Of a stretch of 64,000 nucleotides of DNA, positions 56,801-62,977 are shown one piece after another. A model generated the notes under the pieces. The model was not told where the DNA came from. It worked only from the letters and a program-made list of their open reading frames with translations, and did no database searches. The position numbers and the translations under genes are program-made. This stretch comes from Antedon mediterranea (Eukaryota; Echinodermata; Crinoidea; Comatulida; Antedonidae): NCBI RefSeq assembly GCF_964355755.1, contig NC_092673.1, positions 28,031,001 through 28,095,000 of the forward strand. The letters run 5' to 3'. Each line of letters begins with the position of its first letter. Positions within the stretch are counted from its first letter, which is position 1.

Positions 56801-59800
56801 TGTATTACAAGTCGTGCATTATTTTCTATATTACACAGCCAGCTTTTGTAACCATTTTGAGAATGTTGTGTTGCCCAATAGGGAAACCTACCTATATAGT
56901 GCCTGTGTTGCAATGCCTGAGTATTGCCCAATATGGAAACCTACCTATATAGTGCCTGAGTTGCAATGCCTAAGTATTGCCCAATATGGAAACCTACCTA
57001 TATAGTGCCTGAGTTGCAATGCCTGAGTATTGCCCAATATGGAAACCTACCTATATAGTGCCTGTGTTGCAATGCCTGAGTATTGCCCAATATGGAAACC
57101 CAAACAAATACTCCTATAGTAACTTTAATACTATTATCCATTTTCTTTTCCAGTAATCGACCGTTGTTTTGATGGTACTGATGATTGCAGAGAAAGGTTT
57201 TTCGAAGTTTGTGAATCCACAGGAAATGACATGTTTGTTTGTAGTTCATGTTTTAATGGATTTGAAATCAACGAAGCACAGGATGCATGTAGCGGTAGGT
57301 GATGTTTCATACCTAAAGCTCTTTCTAATCTTTATGTGACAACAAACTGTGATATTTTTGTCAAATTAGTTTCATAGTTGGACAGAGCTTTACACACCTA
57401 ATATGAAGTATATTATTGCCATTCGATTGGTCGATTTTGTATCATGTTGGACTACCATTCATTCTGCTCTACCATTTAACGATTAGAGTTTTTCAAAACA
57501 TTTAGAGAATTCGTGAGACGTTCTAGGTTTTTGAATGGTGTACGTTTATATTCCAATCTGCAATGTGTGTTATAACTGATATATGCTGTGACCATAATCT
57601 GAGCACCTTTCTTTTTTAAATTGCCCATACTTCGAAATATGAGGCTGTTGATTATAAGAATGAATATTTACTTTTTGTGTACAAAGTAAATTACTGAATG
57701 ATTCCTATTTAAGTGTTTTACTTTTTTTTTTTACTATTTTTCTTTTAATACCATATTGATATTCTACTTCTTTTTAGATGTCAATGAATGTATTACTAAC
57801 AACCCATGTCCTGACAATGCTATGTGTAACAACACAATTGGGAGTTACGTCTGTCAATGTAACGATGGATATTTGTTCAACGAAAATGACAACACATGTG
57901 ATGGTAACGTGTTTTATCATTTTTTCACCCATTATGTGAGACGCAACTAAAGGCCAACTCAGCCAGCTTCGTACGATCGACGAGACCCAACTGTTTCGTC
58001 GGGAGAAAATTAAAGTTCTCGATGATTCGTCGGGCCTCATCATACGATGCTATCTGAATTGGCTTTTAGTGGCCAACAGGATACAATGCAAAGACATCAA
58101 CAATTGTGTTGTGCGTCCTGCAATAATTTTTATATTTTAAGATTGATGATATTAAATTGATTTATTGAATAATCTCTTTTAGATGTCAATGAATGTATAA
58201 ATAACCCATGTCCAGACTCACGACCATGTAACAACACAATGGGTGGTTATACATGTGGTTGTGATGTTGGCTTTATCTTAGATATGGATGACGTCTGTCA
58301 AGGTAAGTGAAGACAATTAAAAATTCAATTTATTTTAAAATATTATAAAATGGAAAATAACAAGTAATTTCATTGAACTAGTAATTTCAGCGTAGAAAAA
58401 CTGGCGATTTCAAATGTACGTACGGCAGGACTATAAAACATTGTCGTTTACAGAAACAAATAAATAGACATAATGATTTATGTAGTCAACAAAAATTAGC
58501 ACCTACAAACTTGTCACAAAATGAGTCGAAATTTGTTATTGGACTCATTTAAACAAACCCAATTTTGTTAAATTATTCTTTATATTTCTTTATTATCCAA
58601 TCAGTAACGAAATATTTTTTTTATATAGGCCTATAAATAATATACCACTAAATAGAGTAAAACATTTCCGATTTAATACTTTATTAAAAGTGTCACTGTC
58701 TCATGATCGATTGAAATAGTAAAGTACATTTAAAGACCACTAATACGTTTTTATTTTTGTAATTATTAATTAATACAAACGTTGAGAAACAACTGACAGT
58801 AATAAAGTATATATTATTATGTGTTTATAATCTCAAGTAGGGGCTACCCACACTCACAGTGATAACGTTTATTAGTATATTTGTTTATAATTATTATATC
58901 TAACAGTACCAACACACTTTTGATTCAAATGGCGATAAAAAGTGGTTAATACCTATTTGCAGTATTGTATAGTATTACAATACTATTTCTGTTTATTCTC
59001 CAAGGGTCTATAAATTTACCTACTTGTGTTAAACCATGGAGGTATGCAATAATTTGGAATGTTCCATTCATTGCAAATCAGTACATTTCTATAAACGGAT
59101 ATTAAATCTATCAAAATAGTATTTTTTAAAGAAAATCGGCCTGTCTTCAACATTATGATACTGTACTCTAGCTGTTCAACCGGTTTTCAGCCATTAAAAA
59201 CAGTTATCGTAGGAGGAGATAGGAAAATGCAAAGCATCCTCGCATTTTTGTGGCGGGTATTTTTCAAGATGGACATCCATTAGACAGTGTATACCACGAT
59301 CGGAAAACACCCCGATTTGGGGCAAATCGTTGAACCTAAATTCGTTTTAATCGTCAATAACTAATTATCTAACTTAATTTAATTAGTAAACAGGGTTACA
59401 TTAGGTGGTTAAAATCAGTACCGAAAGTACGAACCAACTTTATATACCATCGAGTTAAAAATTCTAGAAGTATGGCGCGATTTACCGAATTTTGCCCTTA
59501 CGTAAATTTATATATAGACTAGATGGTACGCTCGCTTCGCTCGCGTACCATCTAGGTCGTGCCCACAGATGGTTCTCGAATACACAGTAATTTCAGCGTT
59601 AAAAAACTGGCGATTTCAAATGTACAATAATGCAGGGCAATAATATATGTCGTTTACAGGAACGATTAAATAGACACACTGTGATTTATGTACTCAACTA
59701 AAATTAGCACACTGGGAATTACTTCCGAAAGAGAATGTTGTCACAAAATGAGACCAATTGTTTAAGTCAAATTTAAACAAACTTAATTTGTGTTTTGTAT

Positions 59801-62800
59801 GTAACATTATGGTTGAGAGATGGGAAAGAGGATGGGTGCAAAGAGGAACAATTTTTAAATATATTCTTTATTTTGTAACGAAATATTAATTAACATGTTT
59901 TACAAATAATATACCACTAAACACAGTAAAACATTGCGATGTAATACTTTGTTGAAACTATCACCGTCGTAGTCGATTGAAATAGTACAGTACATGTAAC
60001 GATACACTACGACGTATGTTTATATATAATCTATATATAAATTTACGTAAGGGCAAAATTCGGTAAATCGCGCCTTACTTCTATAATTTTTACTCGATGG
60101 TATATAAAGTTGGTTCGTACTTTCGGTACTGATTTTAACCACCTGATGTAACCCTGTTTACTAATTAAATTAAGTTAGATAATAAGTTATTGACGGTTAA
60201 AACGAATTTAGGTTCCAAGATTTGCCCCAAATAGGGGTGTTTTCCGACCGTGGTATACACTGTATAATGGATGTCCGTCTTGAAAAATACCCGCCACAAA
60301 AATGCGAGGAGGCTTCGCATTTTCCTATCTCCTCCTACGATAATTGTTTTTAATAGCTGAAAACCGGTTGAACAGCTAGAGTACACCATCATAATGTTGA
60401 AGACAGGCCGATTTTCTTTAAAAAATACTATTTTGATAGATTTAATATACGATTATACAAATCTATTGATTTGCGATGAATGGAACATCCCAATCTCTCA
60501 GTCTGCCAGAGTTTGGTTTAACACAAGTACTGTAGGTAAATTTATGAGCCCTTGGTTTAACACATACGGTAGGTAAATATATGGGCCCTTTGAGAATAAA
60601 CTTGCGAGATTGTGGATAGGCTCTACTGTTAGATATATAAACACATTATTATATACAAATAAACTTTATACTGACAGTTCTTTCTCAACGTTTGTATTAA
60701 TTAATAATTACCAAATATAAACGTCGTAGTGGTGTATCGTGACATGGTACTTTAATATTTCAATCGATTATGACAGTGACAGTTTTAACTAAACTAAATA
60801 AAGAATGTTCTCTAATATAATTAGGAATCTCTTGCCATACACGGGGAAAATAAGTGTACAATGAATATTTAAAAGAAATAAATAAATAAATAAAATAAAA
60901 AAAGTATTAAATCGCAAATGTTTTACTGTATTTAGAGGTATATTATTTATAGGCCTATAAAACATGAAAAAAATATTTCGTTACTGAGTGGATAAAGAAT
61001 ATATTTAAAAATTGTTCCTCTTTGTACCTATCCGCTTTCCCATCCCTCAACCCTAATGTTACATACAAAACACAAATTGGGTTTCTTTAAATGAGTCCAA
61101 ATCAAAAACTTGGACTCATTTTGTGATAAGTTTCTCCTTCGGAAGTAATTCCCAGGGTGCTAATTTTAGTTGACTACATAAATCATCGTGTCTATTTATT
61201 TGTTTCTGTAAACGACAATGTATAGGCCTATAGTCCTGCGGTACGTACATTTGAAATCGCCAGTTTTGTTACGCTGAAATTACTGTGTATTCGAGAACCA
61301 TCTGTGGGCACGACCTAGATGGTACGCGAGCGAAGCGAGCGTACCATCTAGTGTTAAACAATTTGTGAAAACCACCTCTATTCGGGGCAAATCATAAATT
61401 CGATTTAATCGGTAATAAATATTAAATTACGGCGACTGAAAACGCTAGCTCATTATCCGTTTAAAAAAAATTATATCCAACCTCTGCAGCACAGATTGAA
61501 AAAAAAAATGGATCGAATTTCTGTTATGAGTATACAGTACTTTCCTTTACGACGCCTGAGGGAATAGACACTTGTGGAACAACACAGAGATTGGAATGTT
61601 CCATTCATCGCAAATCAATACATTTGTATAAGCGTATATTAAATCTATCAAAATAGTATTTTTTAAAGAAAATCGGCCTGTCTTCAACATTATGATACTG
61701 TACTCGAGCTGTTCAACCGGTTTTCAGCTATTAAAAACAATTATCGTAGGAGGAGATAGGAAAATGCGAAGCCTCCTCGCATTTTTGTGGCGGGTACAGT
61801 ATTAAGATGGACATCCATTAGACAGTGTATACCACGATCGGAAAACACCCATATCTGGGGCAAATCGTTGAACCTAAATTCGTTTTAATCGTCAATAACT
61901 AATTATCTAACTTAATTTAATTAGTAAACAGGGTTACATCAGGTGGTTAAAATCAGTACCGAAAGTACGAACCAACTTTACATACCATCGAGTAAAAATT
62001 CTAAAAGTAAGGCGCGATTTACAGAATTTTGCCCTTACGTAAATTTATATATAGATAACACGTTTACAGGGTAGATTATGATGTATTTTTACTTATTATT
62101 GTTATATTTTGTACAATTATAATTGTTTTTCAGATATTAATGAATGTATGGTCGATGGCCTGTGTCCAGGGGTCACCACATGCCAGAACACGATGGGCAG
62201 TTACATCTGCTTATGTGAAACAGCGGGTTATATGATGAGCGTAGAAGGAGGAGAATGTGCCGGTAAGATACAGTATTTTGTTTTGTTTCGTAGATGCCTT
62301 TATTATACTACAATATTGTTTCAATCATTTAATTTCATGACTCCATCACAATACTAATTTCAATATTACCATATAAAGATTATAACCAAATGAGATATAA
62401 GATACAATATATACCTAGAACATCTGTTTTCATAAAATCATATTTTTAGTCGAAACTTTTTTTTGTTTTGTATCTTAAGTAAGCTAATACGATCTTGTGG
62501 AAAATATCAATTTCTGTGTGAATCTGTTTCTAAAAAGTTGATTGTGATTAAGTATTATTTAAATTCAGTTTCAGTAGTAGTCTCGGTAGTATATAACAAT
62601 TGACATATGATTGGGAGAATTGTGTGTCCTATGTTCATGAACCAGTCATATAGCTAATAGTGAAAGTACTGTTCTATAGCCTACTACTGTACTATAATAG
62701 CATAACGATAAAACACTTTTTTAAGATATTGACGAATGTACCACTATGCCTGAGGTGTGTGGCGTCAACACAGTGTGTAACAATACAGAGGGTAATTACA

Positions 62801-62941
62801 CCTGTACATGCGCAGTGGGTTATAGCCTTGTAGATGACGTTTGCTCAGGTAAGTTCCTGACATATCAAATTGTTAGAGTACAAGTTTTTTATAAACCTAA
62901 TTACCTCCGCCAAGGAGGTTATGTTTTCACCCCTGTATGTT

Positions 62942-62977
<36 letters not shown>

